A stretch of 64,000 nt of DNA, taken from positions 124,001-188,000 of the forward strand of contig NZ_PDLO01000007.1 of assembly GCF_002631205.1 (NCBI RefSeq). Reading direction: 5' to 3'. Source of the stretch: Neolewinella marina. GTDB taxonomy: Bacteria; Bacteroidota; Bacteroidia; Chitinophagales; Saprospiraceae. The position numbers and the translations under genes were made by a program. Shown here in pieces: positions 9,300-18,059 of the stretch (within the stretch, counting starts at the first letter, position 1; the number at the start of each line of letters is the position of its first letter). A model generated the notes under the pieces. That model was not told where the DNA came from and searched no databases. It saw only the letters and a program-made list of their open reading frames with translations.

Positions 9300-11363
9300 A
9301 TGTACCCCCCCCCCCGACCCATCCGCCTGCGATCCTGGTGCAGCTTGCTGGCCCTGACACTCGTGCTGGGACAACTGCTGTTGGCAGGCCTGCCGCTGGG
9401 CGCCCAGGACAGCGAATTGCCGGCCCTCATTCCCACCCCCCGCCACGTCGAGTACTCCGGGGGTGAAGTGGCGTTCACGTCGGTAGCCGTAGCGGACGGC
9501 GACTGGCCGCAGGCCGCCACCCAACTGCGGGCCTTCCTGGTGGAGGAGGGGATCCCGCTTTCCGACGCGGGGCTACCCGTCCGGTTTGCAAATCAACCCG
9601 TGGCTTTTAGCGATAGCAAGGAGGCCTACCGGATCCGCGTGGATTCCTCCGTGACGGTCACGGCACCCGCGCGCGCCGCCGCCGCTTACGCCGTGGCCAC
9701 CCTGCGGCAGTTGTTCCGCAAGCGGGACGGGGAGGGGATACTGCCCCGGGTATCAATTGAAGACTGGCCGGCCTTCGCGATCCGGGGCTTCCTCCACGAT
9801 ACCGGGCGCAACTTCCAGTCGATCGAGCAACTGCGGGAGCAGATCGAAGTGCTGGCGGCCTACAAGTACAACCTCTTCCACTGGCACCTGACCGACGATC
9901 CGGGCTGGCGGCTGGAGAGCAAGCGCTACCCGGAGCTGCAATCGGCCCGGGCCACTACGCGGAACGCCGGGAAATTTTATACCCAGGAGGAGTTCCGGGA
10001 GATGATCAAATTTTGCCGCGAGCGGAACATCACCGTCGTCCCGGAATTCGACCTGCCGGGGCACTCAGCGGCCTTCCGCCGCGCCTTCGGACTCCAAAGC
10101 ATGGCCGAGCCCCGCGCCCTGGAGATCGTGCTGGACCTCTTCGCGGAACTGACCGAGCTGGCCGACGCCGAAACGATGCCCTACGTCCACATCGGCACGG
10201 ACGAGGTGAGGAATGCGGCCGAGGCCGTGCCGGACAGCTTTCTGACCGCCATCATCCGCCAACTGGAAGCCGCGGGCCGGCAGGTGATCGTGTGGGAGGA
10301 AGGACTGGACGTGCCCGGCGACACCACCTCGATCCAGCAGCTGTGGGCGCGCCACCCGCCGGGGGAGGGGAGGAGGTTCATCGACTCCCGGGCCAACTAC
10401 ATCAACCACCTCGACCCCTTCGCGGGGATGACCCGCCTCTTCTTTCAGCAACCCACGCGGCAGCCTCGGGGCGATTCCCTGGCCCTGGGCGGCATCCTCT
10501 GCGCCTGGCCCGACAACCGCGTGGCCCACGAGCGGGACATCCTGCGGCAGAACCCCGTCTACCCGGCCATGGTCTTCTACGCCGACGCCATCTGGCACGG
10601 CCGGGAAGCGAACCAGGAAGCCTACTGGGCCAACCTGCCGCCCCCCGGAACCCCGGCCTTCGAGGCTTTCCGGGCCTTCGAGAACAAGGTCATCACCCAC
10701 CGCGATCGCTACTTCGCCGGACGGGAATTCCCCTACCTGCGGCAGACCGACCTCCACTGGCGGCTGATCGGGCCCTTCGACCACGCGGGGAACCCGAAGC
10801 GCTCCTTCCCGGTGGAGGATACGCTGCGTGAATCGTACGAGGTGGGTGGACCGACTTACCCCTTGAGCGGCCCCTACGCCGGGGCTACCCTGCACCTGAA
10901 ACACTTCTTTGGTTTTCCCGCTGTGACGGAAGCGAGCAGCGGCACGTTTTACGCATTTTCCCGTATTTATTCCCCGGACGACCGGATGCAGGACTTCTGG
11001 ATTGGCTTCCAGGGCTGGTCCCGCTCCGGCGGCCGGCGGGGAGGGCCTACACCGGAGCGCGGGCAGTGGCACCACAGCAACCCGCAGGTATGGGTGAACG
11101 GAAATGAAATCGCCCCGCCCGCGTGGCGGCAACCCGGCGTAGCCGCTGCCTCGGACGAAATTCCCTTCGTCGACGAAGACTACTTCTACCGCACGCCCAC
11201 CGCGGTGCCGCTGCGCCGGGGGTGGAACGATATCCTGCTCAAGGTGCCCCACACGGCGGCGGGCTGGAAATGGATGTTCACCTGCGTGCCCGTGAGGGTC
11301 ACGGAAGCCGGCGTCCGGGAAGCCACCGGACTGATCTATTCAACCCCCGCCAACCTTCGCTGA
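9300..11363 (+). CDS. Beta-N-acetylhexosaminidase, GH20, secreted
   Basis: Removes terminal GlcNAc or GalNAc exposed after desialylation. Signal peptide about 1-36; small alpha/beta GH20 N-terminal domain about 40-155; catalytic barrel from about 158 (FAIRGFLHDTGRNF, YNLFHWHLTDD, PEFDLPGHS) with the catalytic Asp301-Glu302 in HIGTDEV. After about residue 500 comes a roughly 185-residue beta-rich extension with no family I can name, possibly carbohydrate-binding. The start ATG is 3 bases after the sialidase stop. Eleven consecutive C bases begin at the third base of codon 2, so loss or gain of one C would abolish the protein. The stop overlaps the next start (TGATG). Confidence 0.92.
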   Translation: MYPPPRPIRLRSWCSLLALTLVLGQLLLAGLPLGAQDSELPALIPTPRHVEYSGGEVAFTSVAVADGDWPQAATQLRAFLVEEGIPLSDAGLPVRFANQPVAFSDSKEAYRIRVDSSVTVTAPARAAAAYAVATLRQLFRKRDGEGILPRVSIEDWPAFAIRGFLHDTGRNFQSIEQLREQIEVLAAYKYNLFHWHLTDDPGWRLESKRYPELQSARATTRNAGKFYTQEEFREMIKFCRERNITVVPEFDLPGHSAAFRRAFGLQSMAEPRALEIVLDLFAELTELADAETMPYVHIGTDEVRNAAEAVPDSFLTAIIRQLEAAGRQVIVWEEGLDVPGDTTSIQQLWARHPPGEGRRFIDSRANYINHLDPFAGMTRLFFQQPTRQPRGDSLALGGILCAWPDNRVAHERDILRQNPVYPAMVFYADAIWHGREANQEAYWANLPPPGTPAFEAFRAFENKVITHRDRYFAGREFPYLRQTDLHWRLIGPFDHAGNPKRSFPVEDTLRESYEVGGPTYPLSGPYAGATLHLKHFFGFPAVTEASSGTFYAFSRIYSPDDRMQDFWIGFQGWSRSGGRRGGPTPERGQWHHSNPQVWVNGNEIAPPAWRQPGVAAASDEIPFVDEDYFYRTPTAVPLRRGWNDILLKVPHTAAGWKWMFTCVPVRVTEAGVREATGLIYSTPANLR
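9305..9315 (+). repeat. Poly-C tract (11 C) inside the 5' end of the GH20 gene
   Basis: Eleven consecutive C bases cover codons 2-6 of the hexosaminidase gene. Removing one C gives a stop after 18 codons; adding one also leads to a downstream stop. A tract of this length is a classic slippage site, but a sequencing or assembly length error cannot be excluded. The given length keeps the full frame open. Confidence 0.85.
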
Positions 11364-13960
11364 TGAACCCCCCGACCTATCTGCTTTCCCTGTTGCTGAT
11401 CCTCCTGCTGCCCCTGGTGGGCGTGGCGCAGGTAACGGTGACCGACCGCCCCGCCCTGCCGGCGGCGGAAGGGGACAGCCTGGCCTTCGGTTACGCGGGC
11501 ATGGTCGGGGGAAAAACCGGGGGCGTACTCATCGCGGCGGGGGGCGCCAACTTCTCCCGCGGGATGCCCTGGGCCGGCGGGTCCAAGGTGTACAGCGACG
11601 ACATCTACCTCCTTCGCGACGGGCAGTGGACACCGGCGGAGGAACGTCTGCCCACCCCGCTGGCCTACGGCGCTTCCGTCGCTACCCCGGAAGGCATCCT
11701 GGTGCTGGGCGGGGAGACCGGCAGCGAGACCAGTGACCGGGCCTTCCTGCTCAGCTACGACGCGGCCGCGGGTGCCGTACGCCAACGGGCCTTCCCGGCT
11801 TTGCCCGAGCCCCTGGCCTACGCGGCCGCGGTGATGGAGGACGACTCGGTCTACGTTGTCGGGGGGATGAATGCCGGGGGGAGTGTACGGTCGTTCTACC
11901 GTATTCCCGTACACGGAAAGGGGAACTGGGAGCGATTGCCCGATCTGCCGGGCCCCGGCCGGGCGCTGCACGCCGCGGGCGTGCAGGAGAGTCCCACCGG
12001 CAGAAAACTGTACGTAGTAGGGGGGCGCCGGCAGCGGGCGGGGGAAAAGTCACTGCCGCTGACGGACTACCTCACTTACGACTTCCACACGGGCCGGTGG
12101 TCCTCAGCCGGAGAGATGCGCATCGACGGCCGTCCGATGGTGCGGATGGGCGGTAGCCTGCAGCCTCTCGGTTCCATGCACTTGCTGCTCTACGGGGGTT
12201 CCGACGAAGTCATCTTCGACGAGCTGGAGCGATTGGCGCTGGAGGCATCAGCCACTATGGATACAACTGAAGCGGATTCCCTGCACCGGCGGTCCACCGA
12301 ACTGCTCACTACCCACCCGGGCTTTTCCCGGGATGTACTGGCCCTCAATACCGTCACCGGGCGGTGGTTCGTCTACGACACCCTGGAGGCGGGACTACCG
12401 GTGACCACCCTGGCGGTGGACGGGGGAGACGGGGCGCTCACCCTGGTGTCGGGGGAGGTATCTCCCGGAGTACGCACGGCTGCGGTCCGGGAGCTGCGCC
12501 CCTCCGAAGCGGCCCGCCCCTTCGGCTGGGTGAATTACGGCGTACTGGCGGGCTACCTGCTGTTGTCGGTGCTCATCGGCGTCTACTTCTCGCGCAAGCA
12601 GCACTCCACCGCCGACTACTTCACGGGTGGTGGGCGGATCCCCTGGTGGGCGTCGGGGCTGAGCGTATTCGGTACGCTGCTGAGCGCGATCACCTTCATG
12701 GCCATTCCAGCCAAGTCATTCACTACCGACTGGTCGTTTTTCATGCTCAACATCACGGCCATCCTCATCACGCCGGTGATCGCCTTTCTCTTCATCCCCT
12801 TCTTCAACCGGCTGCACATCCGCACCGCCTACGAGTACCTGGAGACGCGCTTCAACTACGCGGCCCGGGCCTTCGGAAGCCTTTCCTTCATCCTCTTCCA
12901 GCTGGGGCGCATCGGCATCGTGCTGCTGCTGCCTTCCCTGGCCATTTCCATCGTCACCGGCATGCCGGTCGAGGCCAGCATCCTCATCATGGGCGTGCTC
13001 TGCATCATGTACACAACCTTCGGCGGCATTGAGGCGGTGGTGTGGACCGACGTGCTTCAGGTGGTGGTGCTGCTCGGTGGCAGTATCCTGGCCGTGGTCT
13101 GGATCCTGCTGCACACCGAAAGCTCCTGGTCGGAAATGCTGGCCCTGGCCCAGGAGCACGACAAATTCAACGTGGTGGACCTCGACTTCGACTTCACCCG
13201 CTCTACCTTCTGGGTGGTGTTTTTTGGGGGACTGGCCTCCGCTATGGTCACCCAGGGGACCGACCAGACCATCGTGCAGCGCTACCTCACCAGCAGCAGC
13301 GTGCGTGATTCCCAGCGCACCCTTTATACCAATGCCCTGCTCACCCTGCCGGCTACCGTCATCTTCTTCGGCTTGGGTACCCTGCTGTTCGTCTTCTACT
13401 CCGAGCGGCCGCAGGCGCTATCCCCGGCCCTGTCCAACAACGATTCCATCTTCCCCTGGTACATCGTGCGGGAGCTGCCGGTGGGGGTCTCCGGTCTGCT
13501 CATCGCCGGCATCTTCTCGGCGGCCATGAGCAGCATCAGCAGCAGCCTCAACTCGGTGTCCACTGCCTTCTGCAACGATTTCTACCGCCACTTCCGCCCC
13601 GGGGTGGCCGACCTGCGCCTCCTGCGCATCGCCCGCTACGCCACGGTAGCCACCGGGGTGGCGGGGGTTCTGCTGGCCCTCTGGATGGCCAACGCCAGCA
13701 TACAGTCGCTTTGGGACGAATTCTACCGCTTCCTCGGCCTCTTCACTGGCGGGCTGGGTGGGCTCTTCCTCCTCGGCATGCTCACCACCCGGGCCAATGC
13801 CCCCGGGGCCCTGCTGGGGCTGGCCGCCAGCGCGGTCGTTATTTACTACGTGAGCGTCTTTACCGCCATCAGTTTCCTGCTTTACGCCTTCATTGGGGTG
13901 GTGACCTGCTTTGTGTTCGGCTACGGTTTCAGCCTCTTGTTTACCCGGTCCAGGGGATAG
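11363..13960 (+). CDS. Sialic acid mutarotase (NanM-like Kelch propeller) fused to SSS-family sodium symporter
   Basis: One 865-residue protein with two modules. Residues 1-22 are a signal peptide; about 23-370 form a Kelch beta-propeller with GGANFSRGMPWAGG, typical of the YjhT/NanM mutarotases in the cyclically permuted form; from about 388 to the end is a sodium:solute symporter with about 13 membrane segments (start VNYGVLAGYLLLSVLIGVYF; family blocks TADYFTGGG and TFGGIEAVVWTDVLQ). Inferred role: periplasmic anomer conversion of released sialic acid directly coupled to Na+-driven uptake. The start ATG overlaps the GH20 stop; an upstream in-frame extension to 11123 would overlap GH20 by 240 bases and is rejected because the signal peptide begins here. 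It is the last gene of the epimerase-sialidase-GH20 operon. Confidence 0.9.
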   Translation: MNPPTYLLSLLLILLLPLVGVAQVTVTDRPALPAAEGDSLAFGYAGMVGGKTGGVLIAAGGANFSRGMPWAGGSKVYSDDIYLLRDGQWTPAEERLPTPLAYGASVATPEGILVLGGETGSETSDRAFLLSYDAAAGAVRQRAFPALPEPLAYAAAVMEDDSVYVVGGMNAGGSVRSFYRIPVHGKGNWERLPDLPGPGRALHAAGVQESPTGRKLYVVGGRRQRAGEKSLPLTDYLTYDFHTGRWSSAGEMRIDGRPMVRMGGSLQPLGSMHLLLYGGSDEVIFDELERLALEASATMDTTEADSLHRRSTELLTTHPGFSRDVLALNTVTGRWFVYDTLEAGLPVTTLAVDGGDGALTLVSGEVSPGVRTAAVRELRPSEAARPFGWVNYGVLAGYLLLSVLIGVYFSRKQHSTADYFTGGGRIPWWASGLSVFGTLLSAITFMAIPAKSFTTDWSFFMLNITAILITPVIAFLFIPFFNRLHIRTAYEYLETRFNYAARAFGSLSFILFQLGRIGIVLLLPSLAISIVTGMPVEASILIMGVLCIMYTTFGGIEAVVWTDVLQVVVLLGGSILAVVWILLHTESSWSEMLALAQEHDKFNVVDLDFDFTRSTFWVVFFGGLASAMVTQGTDQTIVQRYLTSSSVRDSQRTLYTNALLTLPATVIFFGLGTLLFVFYSERPQALSPALSNNDSIFPWYIVRELPVGVSGLLIAGIFSAAMSSISSSLNSVSTAFCNDFYRHFRPGVADLRLLRIARYATVATGVAGVLLALWMANASIQSLWDEFYRFLGLFTGGLGGLFLLGMLTTRANAPGALLGLAASAVVIYYVSVFTAISFLLYAFIGVVTCFVFGYGFSLLFTRSRG

Positions 13961-14053
13961 TCGGTGGCGGCGGCGCGTGGGTGCCGGGGGGCTGGTCCGA
14001 CGCCCAGCGTCCGATCACTATACGGGACTCAATAAAGCGAGAAGCTCCTTCCC

Positions 14054-15439
14054 TCACTCACCCACCCCCTCAGCAATCCGCCCTAACTCCGCATCCAAAA
14101 AGGCGCGATCCAGCCAGCGGCCGCGGATCATGACGCCGGCGGGCTGCTGGAGGTGGTCCATATCCTCGAGGGGATTGCCGGATACCAGCATCAGGTCGGC
14201 CGAAGCGCCGGGATCGACGGTGCCGAACTCTCCGGCCCGGTCGAAGTACTGGGCCGGGTGGACGGTACCCATCCGTAGAATGTCGTAGGCGGAAAGGCCG
14301 GCGGCCTGCAGGGCGTCGATCTCGTGGTGGATGGAAAAGCCCGGTACGTTGAAGACCTGGGGCGCATCGGAGCCCAGCAACAGCAAGCCCGTGTCGTTGA
14401 GCCGGCGGATGATCTCGCGGCGGGTTGCCATCATTTGCTCCCACTGTTCACGGGTGTAGCCCGGGGCGGTGATGAGGTTGGTCTTGTTCTGCCGCCAACT
14501 GAGCAGCGTACGGCCGGGCATATACTTCATCTCCGGCTGTTGCAGGTACACCTCCGCCGGCTCGGGGGAGGCCCAGCGAGTGAAGAGGCTTTCGGTAGTG
14601 ACTACCCACACCCGGTTTTCGTCCGTCAGCCGGATCAACTCCGGCAGCAGATCCAGGTCCACCAAAGGCGCGAAGTTGTAGCCGAAGAAGCCGTTCTCTG
14701 TGGGATCGACCCCGGCGCTTTCCGGTACCAGTCCCTCCAGGTAGCCATCGACGTGATCGATGCTGGCGTATTGGAGCGACAGGGCACGGCGGATACCCAC
14801 GTCGACCGGGACGTGGCCCGCAAAGTCGATCCCCACCGCATCGGCCGTGGCCACCAGCGTATCGAATACCTCCCGCTGAATACCGGGGTGGATCTTCAGG
14901 AAGTCGTAGCCCGCCTCCTGCTGGGCGCGGACTTTCGTACGGGCCTCCTCCGGGGTCTGGACGGTGCTGCCGTTCAGGGAGGGGCCGGAGGTAAAAATGC
15001 GGGGCCCCAGCACGCTGCCATCGGCTACCGCGCGGCGCAGTTCGAGGTGGGCGGGGTGCCCCAGCATGCCGCGAACGGTGGTGATGCCGTTGGCCAGGTA
15101 GAGGAACAGCGTCTCCTCAATCCGGTCATCCCCCGTTTCGTCGGGGTGGGGAATGTGGGCGTGCATTTCGGCCAGTCCGGGCAGCAGGTACTGCCCCCTC
15201 CCATGGATGACCTCCGCAAAGTCTGCGGTGTCCACCTGGTCCATGGGGACCACCCGACTGATGCGGCCATCAGCCACCACCACGGCCCGGTCGGGCAACA
15301 CCCGGTCGTCCACCATGGTGAGCACGTTGACGTCATAAATGACCAGGTCGCCGGAAGGAGCCCCGGTATCGGGCGGCGCGACGCGGGTGCAGTGCGCCAG
15401 GAGAAGTGCCAACAGCAGGAGGGGAAAAAGTGGTTTCAT
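14054..15439 (-). CDS. Secreted amidohydrolase (imidazolonepropionase-like), lipoprotein
   Basis: Metal-dependent hydrolase of the amidohydrolase superfamily, 461 residues, with a lipoprotein signal (lipobox LAHC, Cys17), so it acts in the periplasm or on the outer membrane. Seen: beta-sandwich start VIYDVNVLTMVDDRVLPDRAVVV, the metal-binding HxH in GLAEMHAHIPHP, FLKIHPG and DFAGHVPVD for the further metal ligands, GSDAPQVFNVPG with the conserved aspartate, and the C-terminal GTVDPGASADLMLVSGNPL. Substrate unknown; the family includes prolidases and imidazolonepropionase. It is convergent with the symporter gene (93 bases between them) and divergent from the Tat oxidoreductase. Confidence 0.85.
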   Translation of the reverse strand: MKPLFPLLLLALLLAHCTRVAPPDTGAPSGDLVIYDVNVLTMVDDRVLPDRAVVVADGRISRVVPMDQVDTADFAEVIHGRGQYLLPGLAEMHAHIPHPDETGDDRIEETLFLYLANGITTVRGMLGHPAHLELRRAVADGSVLGPRIFTSGPSLNGSTVQTPEEARTKVRAQQEAGYDFLKIHPGIQREVFDTLVATADAVGIDFAGHVPVDVGIRRALSLQYASIDHVDGYLEGLVPESAGVDPTENGFFGYNFAPLVDLDLLPELIRLTDENRVWVVTTESLFTRWASPEPAEVYLQQPEMKYMPGRTLLSWRQNKTNLITAPGYTREQWEQMMATRREIIRRLNDTGLLLLGSDAPQVFNVPGFSIHHEIDALQAAGLSAYDILRMGTVHPAQYFDRAGEFGTVDPGASADLMLVSGNPLEDMDHLQQPAGVMIRGRWLDRAFLDAELGRIAEGVGE

Positions 15440-15518
15440 CGACGGTGGATTACCTGTACCGGAAAATAGGTAATTATTCCTGGGCTGCCATACTTCTCGA
15501 ACGTGATTCAGTGGTTGC

Positions 15519-15551
15519 TACTCAACCGAGTACACTATCGGATTATATTTG
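15519..15551 (+). promoter_or_regulatory. Promoter box and short inverted repeat before the Tat oxidoreductase gene
   Basis: TATATTTG at 15544-15551 matches the -7 consensus TAnnTTTG exactly. Just upstream, TACTC-AACC-GAGTA (15519-15532) is a perfect 5-base inverted repeat in the spacer region, a plausible operator. The nearest TTG (15515-15517) is 26 bases from the box, wider than usual for a -33 element. Confidence 0.45.
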
Positions 15552-15607
15552 AACAACCCAGGCTCCGACCACTTCCACCAGCAACCAGAACCAGCAACCA
15601 GATCCCC

Positions 15608-16759
15608 ATGCCTCACAAAACACCCTCCAACCCCCGCCGCCAGTTTCTCCGCCAGTCCGCCGCAGCCACGGGACTGCTCCTGGCACCAGGCCTCATCGGC
15701 TGTAATTCCTCCGGACCGGCTTCCGCCGGGGAGGACCCGGAACCCGCGCCCCGCCGCCCGGACCAGGGCCGTAAGCTTGGCATTGCCATCCTCGGACTGG
15801 GGGGCTACGCCAGCGGTCAGATCGCCCCGGCCCTGCAACTGACCGAGCACTGCGAACTGCGGGGGCTCATCACCGGCAGTCCCGAGAAGCTCCCCGAGTG
15901 GCAGCGGAAGTACAACATCAAGAAGGAGAACTCCTACACCTACGACACGATGGACGAAATCGCCGACAACGCCGAGATCGACGTCATCTACGTGATCACG
16001 CCGACGGCTACCCACCGCGACTTCAGCGTACGGGCGGCCAACGCCGGCAAGCACGTCTGGTGCGAAAAGCCTATGGCCATGACCCCGGAGGAATGCCAGG
16101 AAATGATCGACGCCTGCAACCGCAACGGCGTCAAGCTCGCGATCGGCTACCGCATGATGCACGAACCGAACACCCGCAAGCTGATCGAACTGACGAAGGA
16201 AAAGGCCTACGGCCCCCTCACCGGCGCCCACGCCTACGCGGGCTACGCCGGCAGTCCGCCCCCGGCCGACTACTGGCGCGGACAGCGCGACATGGGCGGC
16301 GGGGCCCTCTACGATATGGGCGTGTACACCGTGAACGGTCTGGCCTACGGCACCCAGCTGCAACCCGTAGCGGTGGTGAAGGCCGAACAACGGCGGCAGG
16401 ACCGGCCCAACGGTGTCGACCTGACCACTACTTACACCCTCCGCTACCCGGACGGGATGACCGCCGAAGGCAAGACCAGTGTGGTGGAAGACTACAACGA
16501 GCTACACATCGACGCTGAAAACGGCTGGTACGAAATGGACCCCATGCAACCCTACACCGGCGTGAAGGGAAGCACCAGCGACGGCAAGGTACTCGGCCCC
16601 CCGGTGCCCAACCAGCAGTCGATCCAGATGGACGACGACGCCCTGGCCATCCTGAACGGAACCGAACTCATCGCCCCGGGTACCCTGGCCAAACACGACA
16701 TCCGTGTGATCCGCGCCATCATCGAAAGCGCCGAAACCGGCCGGGAGGTGAAAATCTAG
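15608..16759 (+). CDS. Gfo/Idh/MocA family oxidoreductase with Tat signal
   Basis: NAD(P)-dependent sugar oxidoreductase or glycosidase-like protein, 383 residues. The N-terminus shows a twin-arginine signal (RRQFLRQ) followed by a lipobox-like IGC, so export in folded, cofactor-loaded form is expected. Seen: the Rossmann start GIAILGLGGYASGQ, VWCEKPMAM with the conserved EKP, and GGALYDMGVYTVNG. ATG 15608 is chosen because it opens the Tat signal; the frame extends to 15503 without similarity. Mannonate dehydratase follows 157 bases later, so a role in uronate or related sugar use is possible but unproven. Confidence 0.88.
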   Translation: MPHKTPSNPRRQFLRQSAAATGLLLAPGLIGCNSSGPASAGEDPEPAPRRPDQGRKLGIAILGLGGYASGQIAPALQLTEHCELRGLITGSPEKLPEWQRKYNIKKENSYTYDTMDEIADNAEIDVIYVITPTATHRDFSVRAANAGKHVWCEKPMAMTPEECQEMIDACNRNGVKLAIGYRMMHEPNTRKLIELTKEKAYGPLTGAHAYAGYAGSPPPADYWRGQRDMGGGALYDMGVYTVNGLAYGTQLQPVAVVKAEQRRQDRPNGVDLTTTYTLRYPDGMTAEGKTSVVEDYNELHIDAENGWYEMDPMQPYTGVKGSTSDGKVLGPPVPNQQSIQMDDDALAILNGTELIAPGTLAKHDIRVIRAIIESAETGREVKI

Positions 16760-16916
16760 ACTATTCCCCAGGTCCCCAAACGGCCAGATTACCAGCAGCT
16801 TTGGCAATCGATTGTTACATTGGTGGGCGGAGTGGCGAGGGGGAAGCCCGGGGGAGGGTAGAAGCTCGCGGGGAAATGCTACATTCGTTGATCACAAACT
16901 GAAAATCCACCCACCT

Positions 16917-18059
16917 ATGTATCCTACCTGGCGCTGGTACGGCCCGAAAGACCCCATCAGCATTGAAGAAGTATCCGCCCTGGACATCCGGGGCGTCGTG
17001 ACCGCCCTCCACCACGTGGAGAACGGAGCCGTGTGGAGCCAGGAGGAGATCCGGCAGCGGAAGAAGGAGCTGGGCAGCATGCCCTGGTCGGTAGTGGAGA
17101 GCGTGCCCGTCCACGAGGGCATCAAGCAGAACACTGATGCGGCCCCCCAGCTGATCGAGAATTACTGCCGCACCCTGGAGAACCTGTCGGCCGAAGGCAT
17201 CACCACGGTATGCTACAACTTCATGCCGGTCCTCGACTGGACCCGCACCCGCCTGGCGGTACCCGTGCCCGGGGGAACCACCGTAGCCCTGTACGGCCTG
17301 GACCTGATCGCCTTCGACATCTTCATGCTGGCCCGGCCCCACGCCGCGGAGGACTACCCGGCGGAGCTCGTCGAGTTGGCCACCGACCACTACGAAAGTA
17401 TGGGCCCCGAGGATCGGCAAGAGGTGATGGACAATATGCTGAAGGGATTGCCCGGCTCGGAGGAGAGCTTCGACCTGGCCTCCTTCAAGGAATCCATCGA
17501 GCCCTACCTCCACATCCCCCGCGCCACCTTCAAGGAGAACCTCCAGCGCTTCCTGGAGGAGGTGGTACCCGTAGCCACGAAGGAGGGAATTAAACTGACC
17601 ATCCACCCCGACGATCCACCGTGGTCGGTAGTGGGCCTGCCGCGGATCGTCTCCACCGCCGCCGACCTGGAAGATATCCTGGAGATGGTCGACGAGGAAG
17701 CCAATGGCCTCTGTCTCTGTACCGGTTCGCTGGGTTCACGGGAGGACAATGACCTGCCCGCCATGGCCCGGAAGTACCTGGACCGCATCCACTTCGTACA
17801 CCTGCGCAACGTGGCCCTGAAGCCCCACGCCAGCTTTGAAGAAAGCGGTCACCTGCAGGGCGACGTCGATATGGCGGCCGTGATGGGCGAGCTACTGCGT
17901 GCCAAAAACGACGTACCCTACCGGCCGGACCACGGCTTTACCCTCTTTGACGACCGCAAGCGCCGCACCAATCCGGGCTACAGCCTGTACGGCCGCATGC
18001 GCGGATTGGCGGAGCTGGAGGGCCTGCGGCGCGGCCTGTCGGCTAGTCGACCAGCGTAA
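16917..18059 (+). CDS. uxuA: Mannonate dehydratase
   Basis: Dehydrates D-mannonate to 2-keto-3-deoxygluconate in hexuronate catabolism (cytoplasmic, Mn-dependent TIM-barrel). The 380 residues are close to the family norm (about 390). Seen: RGVVTALHHV and EEI at the N-terminus, VESVPVHEGIK, TVCYNFMPVLDWTRT, IHPDDPPW, NGLCLCTGSLGSREDNDL, IHFVHLRNV and PYRPDHG, all conserved UxuA blocks including metal ligands. ATG 16917 is used; the frame runs further upstream to 16812 but without similarity. TACATTCG (16880-16887) is one base off the -7 consensus. The 3' end overlaps the convergent secreted-protein gene by 17 bases. Confidence 0.92.
   Translation: MYPTWRWYGPKDPISIEEVSALDIRGVVTALHHVENGAVWSQEEIRQRKKELGSMPWSVVESVPVHEGIKQNTDAAPQLIENYCRTLENLSAEGITTVCYNFMPVLDWTRTRLAVPVPGGTTVALYGLDLIAFDIFMLARPHAAEDYPAELVELATDHYESMGPEDRQEVMDNMLKGLPGSEESFDLASFKESIEPYLHIPRATFKENLQRFLEEVVPVATKEGIKLTIHPDDPPWSVVGLPRIVSTAADLEDILEMVDEEANGLCLCTGSLGSREDNDLPAMARKYLDRIHFVHLRNVALKPHASFEESGHLQGDVDMAAVMGELLRAKNDVPYRPDHGFTLFDDRKRRTNPGYSLYGRMRGLAELEGLRRGLSASRPA

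Noticed and set aside
13999-14011. GACGC-CCA-GCGTC hairpin after the symporter gene
   Set aside because: Only a 5-base stem with a 3-base loop and no T-run; too weak to call a terminator.
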